A DNA stretch of 42,592 nt from the NCBI GenBank assembly GCA_937898885.1, contig CALDKD010000005.1, forward strand, positions 1-42,592, written 5' to 3'. Below are positions 31,281-40,867 of the stretch, in pieces. The notes under the pieces were generated by a model. The model made no database searches and was not told where the DNA came from. It saw nothing but the letters and a program-made list of their open reading frames with translations. This DNA comes from an uncultured Bacteroidales bacterium (GTDB lineage Bacteria; Bacteroidota; Bacteroidia; Bacteroidales; Bacteroidaceae). Positions within the stretch are counted from its first letter, which is position 1. The number at the start of each line of letters is the position of its first letter. Position numbers and translations under genes: made by a program.

Positions 31281-32674
31281 TGTACAAGCAGAAGACACTG
31301 AAGGACAGCTTCTCTCTGAGCGGCAAGGGACTTCACACAGGCTTGGATCTGACAGTCACATTCAAGCCCGCTCCAGCAGATTACGGATATAAGATTCAGC
31401 GTATTGACCTTGAGAGCAAGCCAATCATCGAGGCTCTCGCGGAGAATGTCAAGGAGACCATGCGAGGCACCGTATTGTTTAAAGGCAACGCCAGAGTAAG
31501 CACGGTGGAGCATGCTATGGCCGCACTCTACGCCGCAGGCATTGACAACTGTCACATTGAAGTCAACGGACCGGAGTTCCCTATACTTGACGGAAGCGCC
31601 AAATATTACGTAGAGAGCATTCAAGCTGTAGGAATCAAGGAGCAGGATGCCCTTAAGGACTATTACGCCGTAACGTCCAAGATAGAGATTCAAGATGAGG
31701 AGACCGGATCATCCATCATTCTCCTGCCGGACGATAAGTTCTGTGCCAACGTACTCATCTCCTTCCAATCCGAGGTTCTGGACAACCAGTACGCCACATT
31801 GGAGAATATGGAGGATTTCCCATCTGAGATAGCCAGCAGCCGTACTTTCGTATTCGTCCGCGAGATAGAGCCGCTTCTTGGAGCTGGCCTCATAAAGGGC
31901 GGAGACCTTGACAACGCTATCGTCATCTATGAGAAGGAGATGTCACAAGAGCGTTTTGACAAGCTTGCCGAGGTAATGAACGTTCCACGAATGGATGCGA
32001 CAAAACGCGGTTTCATTATGCACAAGCCACTTTCCTGGCCAAATGAGCCTGCGCGTCACAAGCTGCTGGACCTTATTGGTGACCTAGCGCTGGTTGGCAA
32101 GCCAATCAAAGGTCGTATTATCGCAACGCGCCCTGGTCACACCATCAACAACAAGTTTGCACGCATCATTCGCAAGAACATCAAGCTGAGCGACACACAG
32201 CCCCCAAAATACAATCCGTCCGTTCCTCCAGTCATGAACGCCGAGCAGATAAGGGCTAGTCTTCCACAGCGCTTCCCGTTCCTTCTTTTGGACAAAGTGA
32301 TAACTCTGACCGACCTCTATGCCGAGGGAATCAAGAATATTACCGGCGATGAGATGTTCTTCCAAGGACATTTCCCAGACCATCCAATTATGCCCGGCGT
32401 GCTGATACTTGAGGCTATGGCACAGCTCGGAGGCACACTCGCGCTTCAGTATTCAAGCACCCCACAGCGTTACAACGCGCTGATTATGAAGATTGACAAC
32501 GCCAAGTTCCGTCAGTCCGTAGTGCCTGGCGACACTCTTCTTATGCGTGTGGTGCGCACATCGCCTTTGCGGCACAACATACTCACCCTGAAAGGATACA
32601 GTTTCGTAGGTGACAAACTGGTAAGTGAGGCTGAGTTTATGGTTCAAATGACACTAAAAGAAGAGGAAAAATGA
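31280..32674 (+). CDS. lpxC/fabZ: Bifunctional LpxC / FabZ (464 aa)
   Basis: Residues 1-305 are LpxC, the zinc deacetylase that commits to lipid A: LSGKGLHTGLD, zinc His in VSTVEHAMAALYAAGIDN, and HKLLDLIGDLALVG with the second His and Asp. Residues about 315-464 are FabZ, the 3-hydroxyacyl-ACP dehydratase: LPQRFPFLLLDKV and the catalytic FQGHFPDHPIMPGVLILEAM with His and Glu. This fusion is established in Bacteroidetes and links lipid A and fatty acid flux. It is not an artefact. Confidence 0.97.
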   Translation: MYKQKTLKDSFSLSGKGLHTGLDLTVTFKPAPADYGYKIQRIDLESKPIIEALAENVKETMRGTVLFKGNARVSTVEHAMAALYAAGIDNCHIEVNGPEFPILDGSAKYYVESIQAVGIKEQDALKDYYAVTSKIEIQDEETGSSIILLPDDKFCANVLISFQSEVLDNQYATLENMEDFPSEIASSRTFVFVREIEPLLGAGLIKGGDLDNAIVIYEKEMSQERFDKLAEVMNVPRMDATKRGFIMHKPLSWPNEPARHKLLDLIGDLALVGKPIKGRIIATRPGHTINNKFARIIRKNIKLSDTQPPKYNPSVPPVMNAEQIRASLPQRFPFLLLDKVITLTDLYAEGIKNITGDEMFFQGHFPDHPIMPGVLILEAMAQLGGTLALQYSSTPQRYNALIMKIDNAKFRQSVVPGDTLLMRVVRTSPLRHNILTLKGYSFVGDKLVSEAEFMVQMTLKEEEK

Positions 32675-33444
32675 TAAGCCCGTTAGCATATATAGATCCC
32701 GAGGCACAGATTGGTGAGAATGTTGATATAGCCCCATTCTGTTATATAGACAAAGATGTTGTAATTGGAGATGGCTGCGTGCTTATGCCACACGTTACGG
32801 TGTTCTCCGGTACCCGTATGGGCCGGAACAACCAGATATTCCCGGGAGCCGTGATAGGCGCCATTCCGCAGGACCTCAAGTTTGTAGGAGAAGAGACCAC
32901 ATTGATTATCGGTGACAATAACAAAATTCGTGAGAATGTCACCATCAACCGTGGCACCGCCTCAAAGGGCAAGACCGTCGTAGGCTCCAACAATCTTCTT
33001 ATGGAGGGTATGCATATTGCTCATGACTGCGTTGTAGGAAACAACTGCATCATCGGCAATCAGACAAAACTGGCCGGAGAGGTTGTCGTGGATGATTTTG
33101 CGGTAATCAGCTCAACAGTACTTGTACATCAGTTCTGCCACATCGGCGGCTATGTTATGGTACAAGGCGGTTGCGGTACGCCAAAGGACATACCACCTTA
33201 CATCATGGCAGCCCGCGAGCCTATCTCCTATATGGGTATCAATATTGTAGGCCTCCGCAGACGCGGATTTGACAAAGAGCAGATTGAGAATATCCATTCT
33301 GCCTACCGCATCATCTACCAAAGCGGTCTGAACGTCACACAGGCATTGTCGTCGCTCAGGCAAGAGCCAATCGCACAGACACCAGAGGTTAAATACATAA
33401 TTGATTTCATTGAGAAATCAGACAGAGGCATAATAAGAGACTGA
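32671..33444 (+). CDS. lpxA: UDP-N-acetylglucosamine O-acyltransferase LpxA (257 aa)
   Basis: LpxA performs the first acylation of lipid A synthesis. It is a hexapeptide beta helix (about 1-190: AQIGENVDIAPFCYIDKDVV) with the catalytic His in LMEGMHIAHDCVVGNNC and the substrate-side HQFCHIGGYVMVQGGCGT. A C-terminal helical domain follows (RGFDKEQIENIHSAYRII). Length is normal. The ATG overlaps the FabZ stop by four bases (ATGA), so the unit is translated as one. Confidence 0.96.
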   Translation: MISPLAYIDPEAQIGENVDIAPFCYIDKDVVIGDGCVLMPHVTVFSGTRMGRNNQIFPGAVIGAIPQDLKFVGEETTLIIGDNNKIRENVTINRGTASKGKTVVGSNNLLMEGMHIAHDCVVGNNCIIGNQTKLAGEVVVDDFAVISSTVLVHQFCHIGGYVMVQGGCGTPKDIPPYIMAAREPISYMGINIVGLRRRGFDKEQIENIHSAYRIIYQSGLNVTQALSSLRQEPIAQTPEVKYIIDFIEKSDRGIIRD

Positions 33445-33464
33445 CCATTAACGCCACAATAGCT

Positions 33465-34028
33465 ATGACTTACAGATTTATTTTAGTATCAGACGAGGTT
33501 GATGACTTCTTCCGTGAGATAAAAATTGACTCAGAGGCCACATTCCTTGATTTTCACAAGATCATCTTATCGGCCGCCGGGTATCCCGATGACCAGATGA
33601 CATCGTTCTTTATGTGCGAGAGCAATTGGGAGAAGTGCGAGGAGATAACACTTCAAGAGATGCGCACCCGTTCTGATGAGGACAGCTGGGTAATGGAGTC
33701 AACCACACTCAGCGAGTTCATTGAGGACGAGGGACAACGTCTGCTCTATGTCTTTGATCCATTGGCAGAGCGTTGCTTCTTCATTGAGCTTAAGGAGATC
33801 ATCACGGGCGAGAGGCAGACAAAGGCAGAATGCACACGCAAGGGAGGAAAGGCGCCGAAGCAGACTATCGACTTTGAGGAGTTTGCCAAAAGCCAAAACC
33901 TTGATACAGGCGAGACCTTCTATGGTGATGATGACTTTGACGAGGATGAGCTTGACCGTGACGGATTCGATATGGGTGACGAAGGTGGAGAAACCGTCAG
34001 TTTGGACTCTATAGATGACCTCTACTAA
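33465..34028 (+). CDS. Plasmid pRiA4b ORF-3-like protein with acidic tail (187 aa)
   Basis: The first about 120 residues fit the pRiA4b ORF-3 (PF07929) pattern: YRFILVSDEVDDFFREIKI, TFLDFHKIILSAAGY, FFMCESNWEK, and LLYVFDPLAERCFFIEL, which is the Y-x-Y-D-x-G-D-x-W-like strand in diverged form. The remaining residues are strongly acidic (YGDDDFDEDELDRDGF). The family name comes from a plasmid, but chromosomal copies are common and have no defined function. It starts 20 bases after lpxA and overlaps miaA by 14 bases. Confidence 0.8.
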   Translation: MTYRFILVSDEVDDFFREIKIDSEATFLDFHKIILSAAGYPDDQMTSFFMCESNWEKCEEITLQEMRTRSDEDSWVMESTTLSEFIEDEGQRLLYVFDPLAERCFFIELKEIITGERQTKAECTRKGGKAPKQTIDFEEFAKSQNLDTGETFYGDDDFDEDELDRDGFDMGDEGGETVSLDSIDDLY

Positions 34029-34941
34029 GAATCTGATAATAATACTTGGACCTACCGGCGTGGGCAAGACCGAATTGTGTCTTACCCTCGCCGGTTTCTT
34101 TCATTCACCAATAATATCTGCCGACTCACGTCAGATGTACGCCGACATACCTATTGGTACGGCAGCTCCCACCAAAGAGCAACTGCAACGCGCCCGGCAC
34201 TATTTTGTAGGAACTCTCAGCCTTGACCAGTATTACAGCGCGGCAAAATACGAGGAAGAGGCTATCAGCCTTATATCTGACCTTTTCAAGACACACGATA
34301 TTCTACTGGTTACAGGCGGTTCTATGATGTACATTGACGCGTTGTGCCATGGCATTGATGACATTCCCACCATTACGCCACAGGTGCGCGATAAGATAAT
34401 GCGCCAGTATCAGGAACAAGGACTTGACGCTATGGTTGCCATTCTGGAGCAGAAAGACCCCGATTACCATCGCATTGTTGACCGCAGGAATCCCAAGCGT
34501 GTCCTTCACGCACTGGAAGTCTGCGAGATGACAGGAGGCACATATACATCACTTCGCACGAACAAGACACGCAAGCGCCCGTTCAACATAATTAAGATAG
34601 GGCTCACACGCCCCCGGGAGGAGCTATATGAGCGCATCAGCCTGCGTGTTGACGAAATGATTGACAATGGTCTTGTTGACGAGGCACGGCGGGTGATGCC
34701 GTACCGAAGCTACAATTCACTCAATACCGTAGGATATAAGGAAATCTATAGTTGGATGGACGGGGCGCTCACGCCAGACGGAAATCCATGGACTCTGGAA
34801 TTCGCCATTGAGAAGATAAAGCAAAACACCCGCATCTACTCACGCAAGCAGATGACCTGGTTCAAGCGCGATGAGTCAATCACCTGGTTCAACCCGGCAG
34901 AGACTGATAAGATAATCAACCATATACAGACAACAATCTGA
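34015..34941 (+). CDS. miaA: tRNA dimethylallyltransferase MiaA (308 aa)
   Basis: MiaA prenylates A37 of tRNAs reading UNN codons. The P-loop is ILGPTGVGKTELCLTL, followed by SADSRQMYADIPIGTAAP (catalytic Asp, DSRQxY), LVTGGSMMYIDALCHG and RRNPKRVLHALEVCEMTG. The C-terminal IYSRKQMTWFKRDESITWF is typical. The start overlaps the previous gene by 14 bases. Bacteroidetes often carry two MiaA paralogs, so this may not be the only one. Confidence 0.95.
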   Translation: MTSTKNLIIILGPTGVGKTELCLTLAGFFHSPIISADSRQMYADIPIGTAAPTKEQLQRARHYFVGTLSLDQYYSAAKYEEEAISLISDLFKTHDILLVTGGSMMYIDALCHGIDDIPTITPQVRDKIMRQYQEQGLDAMVAILEQKDPDYHRIVDRRNPKRVLHALEVCEMTGGTYTSLRTNKTRKRPFNIIKIGLTRPREELYERISLRVDEMIDNGLVDEARRVMPYRSYNSLNTVGYKEIYSWMDGALTPDGNPWTLEFAIEKIKQNTRIYSRKQMTWFKRDESITWFNPAETDKIINHIQTTI

Positions 34942-34949
34942 GACAGCCT

Positions 34950-35564
34950 ATGCAGATAAGACTATACGACAAGAACAACAATCAACGCGACATTGACCGT
35001 ATCCTTCAAGTACTTCAGGATGGAGGTGTAATAATTTTCCCCACCGACACGGCATACGCCATAGGCTGCCACGCCCTGAAAGAGAGGCCCATTGAGAAAA
35101 TCTGCAGACTGAAAGGTCTCAATCCCGGAAAGCACCGTTTCTCCATAATCTGCTATGACCTGAGCGACATCAGCCAGTATGTGAAGGTTGACAATGCCAC
35201 ATTCAAGCTTATGAAACGCAACCTGCCAGGCCCCTTCACCTTTGTATTGCCATCAGGAAACCGCCTCCCTAAAATATTCAGCAACAGGAAAGAGGTTGGA
35301 ATACGCGTACCGGACAACAACATCATACGCGAGATCTGCAGACAGCTTGAGGCCCCTATACTAACCACCACCATCCCGTACGACGAGTCAGAAGACATAG
35401 GATACCTGACAGACCCTGAGCTCATAGCAGAGAAGTTCGGGGACGATGTCGATATAATCATAAACGGTGGTGCCGGAGGCTTTGAATACTCCACCATAGT
35501 AAACTGCATCGATGGGGAGCCGGAAATCATCCGTCAAGGAAAAGGAATCCTTGATGATTTTTAG
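34950..35564 (+). CDS. Sua5/YciO/YrdC-family protein (204 aa)
   Basis: This belongs to the YrdC fold that makes threonylcarbamoyl-AMP for the t6A tRNA modification; YciO-type members may do something else. Core motifs are GGVIIFPTDTAYAIGCHAL, RLKGLNPGKHRFSIICYD, LPGPFTFVLPS, VGIRVPDNNII and NGGAGGFEYSTIVNCID. The K-x-R/S-x-N signature is only partly kept (RLKGLNPGKHRFS, instead of K-x-R-x-x-x-P). The HRFS variant and the 204-residue length are typical of the YciO-like branch common in Bacteroidetes. It is eight bases after miaA, another A37 modification gene. Confidence 0.85.
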   Translation: MQIRLYDKNNNQRDIDRILQVLQDGGVIIFPTDTAYAIGCHALKERPIEKICRLKGLNPGKHRFSIICYDLSDISQYVKVDNATFKLMKRNLPGPFTFVLPSGNRLPKIFSNRKEVGIRVPDNNIIREICRQLEAPILTTTIPYDESEDIGYLTDPELIAEKFGDDVDIIINGGAGGFEYSTIVNCIDGEPEIIRQGKGILDDF

Positions 35565-35572
35565 TAACTTTG
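35565..35572 (+). promoter_or_regulatory. -7 box of the dipeptidyl peptidase gene
   Basis: TAACTTTG matches TAnnTTTG, begins right after the YrdC-family stop codon and is 32 bases before ATG 35604. It excludes the earlier in-frame ATG at 35574. Confidence 0.6.
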
Positions 35573-35603
35573 AATGCCACTTGGGCAAACAGCAAATACA
35601 ATT

Positions 35604-37799
35604 ATGAGACGTCTCACACTAATAGTCATTGCAGCCTTGATATCCGCAGGAGTAAGGGCTGAGCTCAACATCGACAACATAGTACGCAACGAATATCGCG
35701 GCAATACCGCCAGTTCATTCACACCGATGTCAGATGGAGAGCATTATCTTATGTCAACAAAGAAATGCATAATACGCTATTCTTTCAAGACAGGACAGGC
35801 CGTTGACACATTGTTCAACATTGAGACAGTACGTGGTGAGCGCCTTACATCCTTCGACGGATTCATTCTCTCGCCAAAGGAGGACCGCATACTTATACAG
35901 TCCGGCAGAAACAAAATCTTCCGCAACTCATTCAGCGCCAATTACTATATTCACCACATCGGCAACAATAAGATGGAGCCGCTCTCCAACGGTGGGCCAC
36001 AGCAGGCACCTAAATTCTCGCCCGATGGCAACGTGATAGCATTCGTGCGTGACGGCAACATATTCCTTGTGAAACTGCTTTTCAACAACGCAGAGTCGCA
36101 GGTAACCAAAGACGGCAAGGCTGGCAGCATACTGAACGGAGTACCGGACTGGTGCTACGATGAAGAGTTCTCTATCAGCAGCGCCTATGATTTCAGCGCC
36201 GACAGCAAAATGCTTGCATACGTCCGTTTCAACTGTGCCGATGTTGACAGATACAGTCTTCCGGTTTTTCTTACGAGCCCTGAGGAAAACGCCACAGAGC
36301 AGCGACTTCTTCACAATCAGGAAGTGTGGTATCCTGTAACAGGCTCCTCCTACTCCACCGTATCAGTTCACACATTCGATATCAAGAGCTCGGTAATCCG
36401 CGATATGCAGCTTCCACTTGAGAGCGAGACTTACGTTCCGAGAGTAAAATTCGCTGAAGACGAGAATAACACACTATTCGTCTTCACCATCAACCGTAAC
36501 CAGAATCAACTTGACATATACAAGGCCAATCCCCGCTCCACAGTTTGCAATCTTGCACTCCGACAGAACGACGACCGCTATATTGAGCCTGAGGAATTCC
36601 TGAACATTACGTTTTACGGAGACCGGTTCACTATGGAGAGCGAGCGCGACGGCCACAATCACATCTACCTGTACGATCTCTCCGGAAAACTGATAAAACA
36701 GCTCACCAAGGGCAATTGGGACGTGCTCAGGCTCAATGGATGGGACCCAAAGACCCAGACACTCTACTACACAGCCAACACTGAGAACCCGTTGCAGTCA
36801 GCTCTATACAAGATGGACAGCAAGGGCAAGGTAATAAAATTATCACAGCACGATACAGGGAATGTCACTGCAAGCTTCGGCAGTGGCCTCAAATACTATG
36901 TATCAACGTGGTCTGACATAAACACACCTCCACTTGTAACAGTGTGCGACAACAACGGCCGACAGCTCCGTGTTGTAGATGACAACGCCGACATCAAAGA
37001 GAAAGTGGCAAAAGAGGGATTTGTAAAGCGCGAGTTCTTCTCATTCCAGACCTCAACCGGCACTACCCTTTACGGTTGGATAGTCAAGCCCTCCAATGCA
37101 GACGGAAGTAAAAAATATCCAGTCCTTATGTACCAGTACGGCGGTCCCGGCTCAAACGAGGTTATTGACGAGTGGTTCAGCGGTTTCTACGCAGGAGGCT
37201 CACTTGAGAACTGGCTGCTTCAGGATGGAATTATCACAGTCTGCGTAGATGGCCGGGGCACCGGCAGGCGTGGAGCCGACTTCAAAAAACAGACATATCT
37301 GAATATCGGTGTCATGGAGAGCGACGATCAGGTAGAGGCCGCCAAATACATTGGCACTCTGCCATACGTTGACAAGGACAAAATAGCAATCTGGGGATGG
37401 AGTTATGGAGGCTACAACACCCTGATGTCTATGAGTCAAGGCACACCTGTATTCAAATGCGGCATAGCAGTCGCACCGGTAACAGACTTTCGTTTCTATG
37501 ACGCCACATACACCGAGCGTTTTATGCGTACACCAGGTCAGAATGGTCAAGGCTACCAGGGAGCATCGGCCATCAACAGAATTGACCAGTTACACGGCCG
37601 TCTTCTCATCGTTCACGGACTTATGGACGACAACGTGTTCTACACCAACACGTCAGCATATACCACAGCACTCGTAGAGAAAGGCATTCAGTTCGACATG
37701 CACATCTACCCGGACAAAGAACATAGCCTTGTAGGTGCATCAACGCGCAAGCACCTCTTTATGAAAATAAAGGATTTCCTTGATTTGAATCTCAAATAG
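35604..37799 (+). CDS. Secreted S9B dipeptidyl peptidase IV-like protease (731 aa)
   Basis: The signal peptide is MRRLTLIVIAALISAGVRA. Residues about 50-470 form the beta-propeller (TPMSDGEHYLMSTKK, KFSPDGNVIAFVRDGNIFL, PDWCYDEEFS with the N-terminus-binding Glu pair as EE, WEVYPVTG-like region). The hydrolase domain follows: the oxyanion region YQYGGPGSNEV, Ser600 in GWSYGGYN, Asp675 in HGLMDDNV and His707 in DKEHSLVG. The triad is complete. It releases X-Pro or X-Ala dipeptides from peptide N-termini in the periplasm. It stands behind its own promoter and ends at a bidirectional terminator. Confidence 0.95.
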   Translation: MRRLTLIVIAALISAGVRAELNIDNIVRNEYRGNTASSFTPMSDGEHYLMSTKKCIIRYSFKTGQAVDTLFNIETVRGERLTSFDGFILSPKEDRILIQSGRNKIFRNSFSANYYIHHIGNNKMEPLSNGGPQQAPKFSPDGNVIAFVRDGNIFLVKLLFNNAESQVTKDGKAGSILNGVPDWCYDEEFSISSAYDFSADSKMLAYVRFNCADVDRYSLPVFLTSPEENATEQRLLHNQEVWYPVTGSSYSTVSVHTFDIKSSVIRDMQLPLESETYVPRVKFAEDENNTLFVFTINRNQNQLDIYKANPRSTVCNLALRQNDDRYIEPEEFLNITFYGDRFTMESERDGHNHIYLYDLSGKLIKQLTKGNWDVLRLNGWDPKTQTLYYTANTENPLQSALYKMDSKGKVIKLSQHDTGNVTASFGSGLKYYVSTWSDINTPPLVTVCDNNGRQLRVVDDNADIKEKVAKEGFVKREFFSFQTSTGTTLYGWIVKPSNADGSKKYPVLMYQYGGPGSNEVIDEWFSGFYAGGSLENWLLQDGIITVCVDGRGTGRRGADFKKQTYLNIGVMESDDQVEAAKYIGTLPYVDKDKIAIWGWSYGGYNTLMSMSQGTPVFKCGIAVAPVTDFRFYDATYTERFMRTPGQNGQGYQGASAINRIDQLHGRLLIVHGLMDDNVFYTNTSAYTTALVEKGIQFDMHIYPDKEHSLVGASTRKHLFMKIKDFLDLNLK

Positions 37800-37808
37800 A
37801 GAGATTTG

Positions 37809-38516
37809 TCAAGACTTATAAATAAGGAAGATGCAAGGTTCTTTCGGTAGTTCCTTGCATTCTTTTTTCCAAGCCTGAACGCTCTTTGTCACAGCGTACT
37901 CATCAGCACAAGTCAGGTTTGAGGCTATGCAGACACGCGTATCAGGCCTACAGGAGCTAATTATGTCCTGCAGCATCTTGTTATTTCTATAAGGAGTCTC
38001 TATGAAAATCTGAGTCTGGCCCTCGCTGTATGCCCGTTGCTCCAACTGTCTCAACCGCTTGATTCTATCACCTTGCTCAATAGGCAGATATCCGTTAAAA
38101 GCGAAACTCTGGCCATTGAAGCCAGATGCCATCACAGAAAGAATGATACTGGAAGGCCCCACCAGAGGCACCACCTTCAATCCCTTACGTTGCGCAATAG
38201 CCACAACATCCGCACCAGGATCTGCCACAGCCGGACAACCGGCCTCAGATATCACGCCCATAGACTCACCAGCCTCAAGCGGAGCCAACATATCAGCTAT
38301 CTCCTCTGGCCTTGTATGAACATTAAGCGTGCTGAATGTAAGAGAGTCAATATCTATACTACGGTCAACAGCTTTCAGGAAACGTCTTGCAGTACGCACG
38401 TCCTCCACAATAAAATGCCTTATCGCAAGAACTACATTCCTGTTATATGCAGGAAGCACCTTATCTACGGGAGTATCGCCTAACAGCGACGGAATCAAAT
38501 ACAACGCAGTCTCCAT
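37809..38516 (-). CDS. Tetrapyrrole-methylase-fold SAM methyltransferase, RsmI-related (235 aa)
   Basis: The family signature is present: LYLIPSLLGDTPVDKVLPAY at the N-terminus, then GVISEAGCPAVADPGADVV and VVPLVGPSSIILSVMASGFNG, with the FNGYLPIE and FIETPYRNNKML blocks that mark the RsmI (16S rRNA C1402 2'-O-methyl) relatives. Canonical RsmI begins with a V-x-T-P-I-G-N-L strand; here it is IPSLLGDTP, and the protein is shorter (235 versus about 280 residues), so this is probably the Bacteroidetes paralog rather than RsmI itself. It is the last gene of the mtaB unit, six bases after the glycosyltransferase. Confidence 0.85.
   Translation of the reverse strand: METALYLIPSLLGDTPVDKVLPAYNRNVVLAIRHFIVEDVRTARRFLKAVDRSIDIDSLTFSTLNVHTRPEEIADMLAPLEAGESMGVISEAGCPAVADPGADVVAIAQRKGLKVVPLVGPSSIILSVMASGFNGQSFAFNGYLPIEQGDRIKRLRQLEQRAYSEGQTQIFIETPYRNNKMLQDIISSCRPDTRVCIASNLTCADEYAVTKSVQAWKKECKELPKEPCIFLIYKS
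37831..37868. terminator. Terminator between convergent peptidase and methyltransferase genes
   Basis: ATGCAAGG (37831-37838) and CCTTGCAT (37853-37860) pair perfectly, followed by a T-rich run on the plus strand. On the minus strand the same hairpin lies inside the last codons of the methyltransferase gene, so it mainly serves the peptidase. Confidence 0.75.
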
Positions 38517-38522
38517 AACACG

Positions 38523-39545
38523 TCAAAAAGCCAGATCCGAGAAACACTTTCTCCTACCTAAATGATATTTTGCCAAAATACTGAAATCAGCAATCTCGGG
38601 AATAGAGCATAACGTAGCGGCAGATAAATTATCCTGTCGCTTACTGACGAACGCGGGTCTCATTCGTCTGAACTCCCTGCGCCCCCTTACAACGGCAGCC
38701 GCATCCTTAAAATCAAACTTTGCCACAAACATCAGCATTGCCAGAATATCCAACCAGAAACGAATGAACATCACCTTGCCCAACCGCTCCTCCGGCAGAT
38801 TCTTGTAAAGCATCAACAGATTATTCCTGAAGTTTAGAAATGTCTTATAAGGATTTGACGCGCTGAGAGTAGCACCGCCAACGTGGTATACAGAGCTACT
38901 ACTGACGCATACAATTTCACGATTACGGCTACGCAACCGCCAGCAAAGATCAATCTCCTCCTGATGTGCGAAGAAACACTCATCCAAAGCACCAGCCCCC
39001 CAAAAATCCACGCTACGAATCATCATCGCGGCTCCTGTCGCCCAAAACAGACTGCGAATATCATCATACTGACCATTATCCGCCTCCACACTGCCGAAGA
39101 TACGACCGCGGCAAAACAGATATCCCCATTTGTCCATATAACCACCAGCTGCTCCGGCATACTCGAACAAACTACGGTTTTTCAAATCCAGCAATTTAGG
39201 CTGGCAAGCCGCGACCTCAGGATGAGCATCCATATACTCAAGCATAGGCTCCAGCCAGCCGTCCGTCACCTCAACATCAGAATTCAAGAGCATATAGTAT
39301 TCAGCCTCCACTTGTTTGAGAGCAATATTGTATCCCCCTGCAAATCCATAATTACGGTCAAGCTCCACAAGCCTGATCTCCGGGAATCGTTCCCGCATCA
39401 TATCGACAGAGCCGTCAGTTGAGCAATTGTCAGCCACAACAATACTGACACCACCGATATTAGAGCAACGGACCAGCGTCGGAAGATATCTCTCAAGCAT
39501 CTCACGCCCGTTCCAATTCAGTATTACAACAGCCAGCTTATCCAT
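38523..39545 (-). CDS. Family 2 glycosyltransferase (340 aa)
   Basis: The GT-A fold starts with LAVVILNWNGREMLERYLP. VVADNCSTDGSVDMM is the nucleotide-sugar site (about residues 35-49). MLLNSDVEV holds the DxD-like motif (about 84-92), and FFAHQEEIDLCWRLR is the acceptor/base motif (about 195-209). A membrane-associating C-terminal region follows (VMFIRFWLDILAMLMFV). It resembles the second family 2 enzyme in this window (4375-5538), but without that protein's extra domain. It is one base from mtaB. The sugar and acceptor are unknown. Confidence 0.9.
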   Translation of the reverse strand: MDKLAVVILNWNGREMLERYLPTLVRCSNIGGVSIVVADNCSTDGSVDMMRERFPEIRLVELDRNYGFAGGYNIALKQVEAEYYMLLNSDVEVTDGWLEPMLEYMDAHPEVAACQPKLLDLKNRSLFEYAGAAGGYMDKWGYLFCRGRIFGSVEADNGQYDDIRSLFWATGAAMMIRSVDFWGAGALDECFFAHQEEIDLCWRLRSRNREIVCVSSSSVYHVGGATLSASNPYKTFLNFRNNLLMLYKNLPEERLGKVMFIRFWLDILAMLMFVAKFDFKDAAAVVRGRREFRRMRPAFVSKRQDNLSAATLCSIPEIADFSILAKYHLGRRKCFSDLAF

Positions 39546-39546
39546 A

Positions 39547-40860
39547 TCAAACCAGAATAGCTTTCAGCGCATCACCCCCCTCGTTGAAATCTCCAAGACG
39601 CACATTGACAATCCTGTTCTCCAGACCTTCAGCATTGTCAGCCTCCACTCTGATATAATTCTCCGTAAAACCGTGAGCAGGACACCCCTTCTTAGGCTTT
39701 TCTATAAGGACTGTTGCCTGTCTGCCTATATGTGACCTGTAGAAATCTTTTGTCTTGGCATCAGACAGTTCCAGCAGCCGGTTGCTTCTAATATGTCTCT
39801 CCTGTGGAGAAACAGCAAGAGGAATACTCAAAGCCACCGTACCAGGGCGCTCAGAATAGCTGAACACATGAAGCTGCGACACATCCAGCGAGTTAAGAAA
39901 GCCATAAGAATCCTCAAAGAACTCCGCGCTCTCACCTCTCATACCAACAATCACATCCACGCCTATGAACGCATCCGGCATCGCACTCTTGATGCGGGCC
40001 ACTTTCGATGCGAACACACTGCGCGTATATCTGCGATGCATCAGTTTCAGCACATCGTCAGACCCGCTCTGCAACGGAATATGGAAATGAGGCATGAAAG
40101 CCCTTGACTCCGCCACAAAATCAATAACATCATCAGTCAGCAAGTTCGGCTCAATAGAGGAAATCCTGTAACGTGATATTCCTCTCACGCAATCCAGTGC
40201 TTTTACCAAATCAAGAAAGCTCTCGCCAGTACTCTTTCCAAAATCCCCGATATTAACTCCGGTGATTACTATCTCGCGTGCGCCCTCCTCAGCAGCCTGT
40301 TCTGCCTGACACACCAAATCAGCTACAGAAGCATTACGACTATGACCGCGAGCATAAGGCACCGTACAATATGTACAATAATAGTCGCAGCCATCCTGAA
40401 CCTTTAAGAAAAAGCGGGTTCTGTCACCACGAGAGCACGACGGAACAAAAGTCTTTATCTCATTTGTTCCAACAGTCCTGTGAATACCATGCTCGCGCTT
40501 TACAAGATTGTTCAGATTATCCAGAACCTCACCTTTACGGTCCTGACCAAGCACTATATCAACCCCGGGAATAGATGCTACCACCTCAGGCTGAAGCTGA
40601 CCATAGCATCCCGTAACCACAACGTATGCATTTGGATTCTGGCGTACAATCTTATGTATGGCCTGACGGCACTTCTTATCGGCAACTTCCGTTACCGAGC
40701 AGGTATTGATTATACAAATATCAGCCTCAGCACCTCTTTTTACAGGCACCACACCAACATCGGCCAATTGTCTGGCAATAGTCGATGTCTCGCTGAAATT
40801 CAGTTTACAACCCAGCGTATAGAAAGCGGCCGTTTTTCCTTTCAGATACTCATATTCCAT
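39547..40860 (-). CDS. mtaB: tRNA methylthiotransferase MtaB (437 aa)
   Basis: MtaB converts t6A37 of tRNA to ms2t6A. The N-terminal UPF0004 domain has its three Cys (YTLGCKLNFSE, INTCSVTE, VTGCYGQLQPE). The radical SAM cluster is CDYYCTYCTVPYARG. MPHFHIPLQSGSDDVLKLMH and VIVGMRGESAEFFEDSYGFL follow, and a C-terminal TRAM domain ends it (VLIEKPKKG to ENRIVNVRLGDF). CxxxC spacing and length fit MtaB better than MiaB or RimO. A -7 box lies only 8 bases before this ATG, which raises a leaderless transcript. It heads the unit with the glycosyltransferase and the methyltransferase. Confidence 0.94.
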   Translation of the reverse strand: MEYEYLKGKTAAFYTLGCKLNFSETSTIARQLADVGVVPVKRGAEADICIINTCSVTEVADKKCRQAIHKIVRQNPNAYVVVTGCYGQLQPEVVASIPGVDIVLGQDRKGEVLDNLNNLVKREHGIHRTVGTNEIKTFVPSCSRGDRTRFFLKVQDGCDYYCTYCTVPYARGHSRNASVADLVCQAEQAAEEGAREIVITGVNIGDFGKSTGESFLDLVKALDCVRGISRYRISSIEPNLLTDDVIDFVAESRAFMPHFHIPLQSGSDDVLKLMHRRYTRSVFASKVARIKSAMPDAFIGVDVIVGMRGESAEFFEDSYGFLNSLDVSQLHVFSYSERPGTVALSIPLAVSPQERHIRSNRLLELSDAKTKDFYRSHIGRQATVLIEKPKKGCPAHGFTENYIRVEADNAEGLENRIVNVRLGDFNEGGDALKAILV

Positions 40861-40867
40861 ACCACCA

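Noticed and set aside
31280..32674. LpxC/FabZ fusion as a novelty
   Set aside because: This fusion is an established feature of Bacteroidetes.
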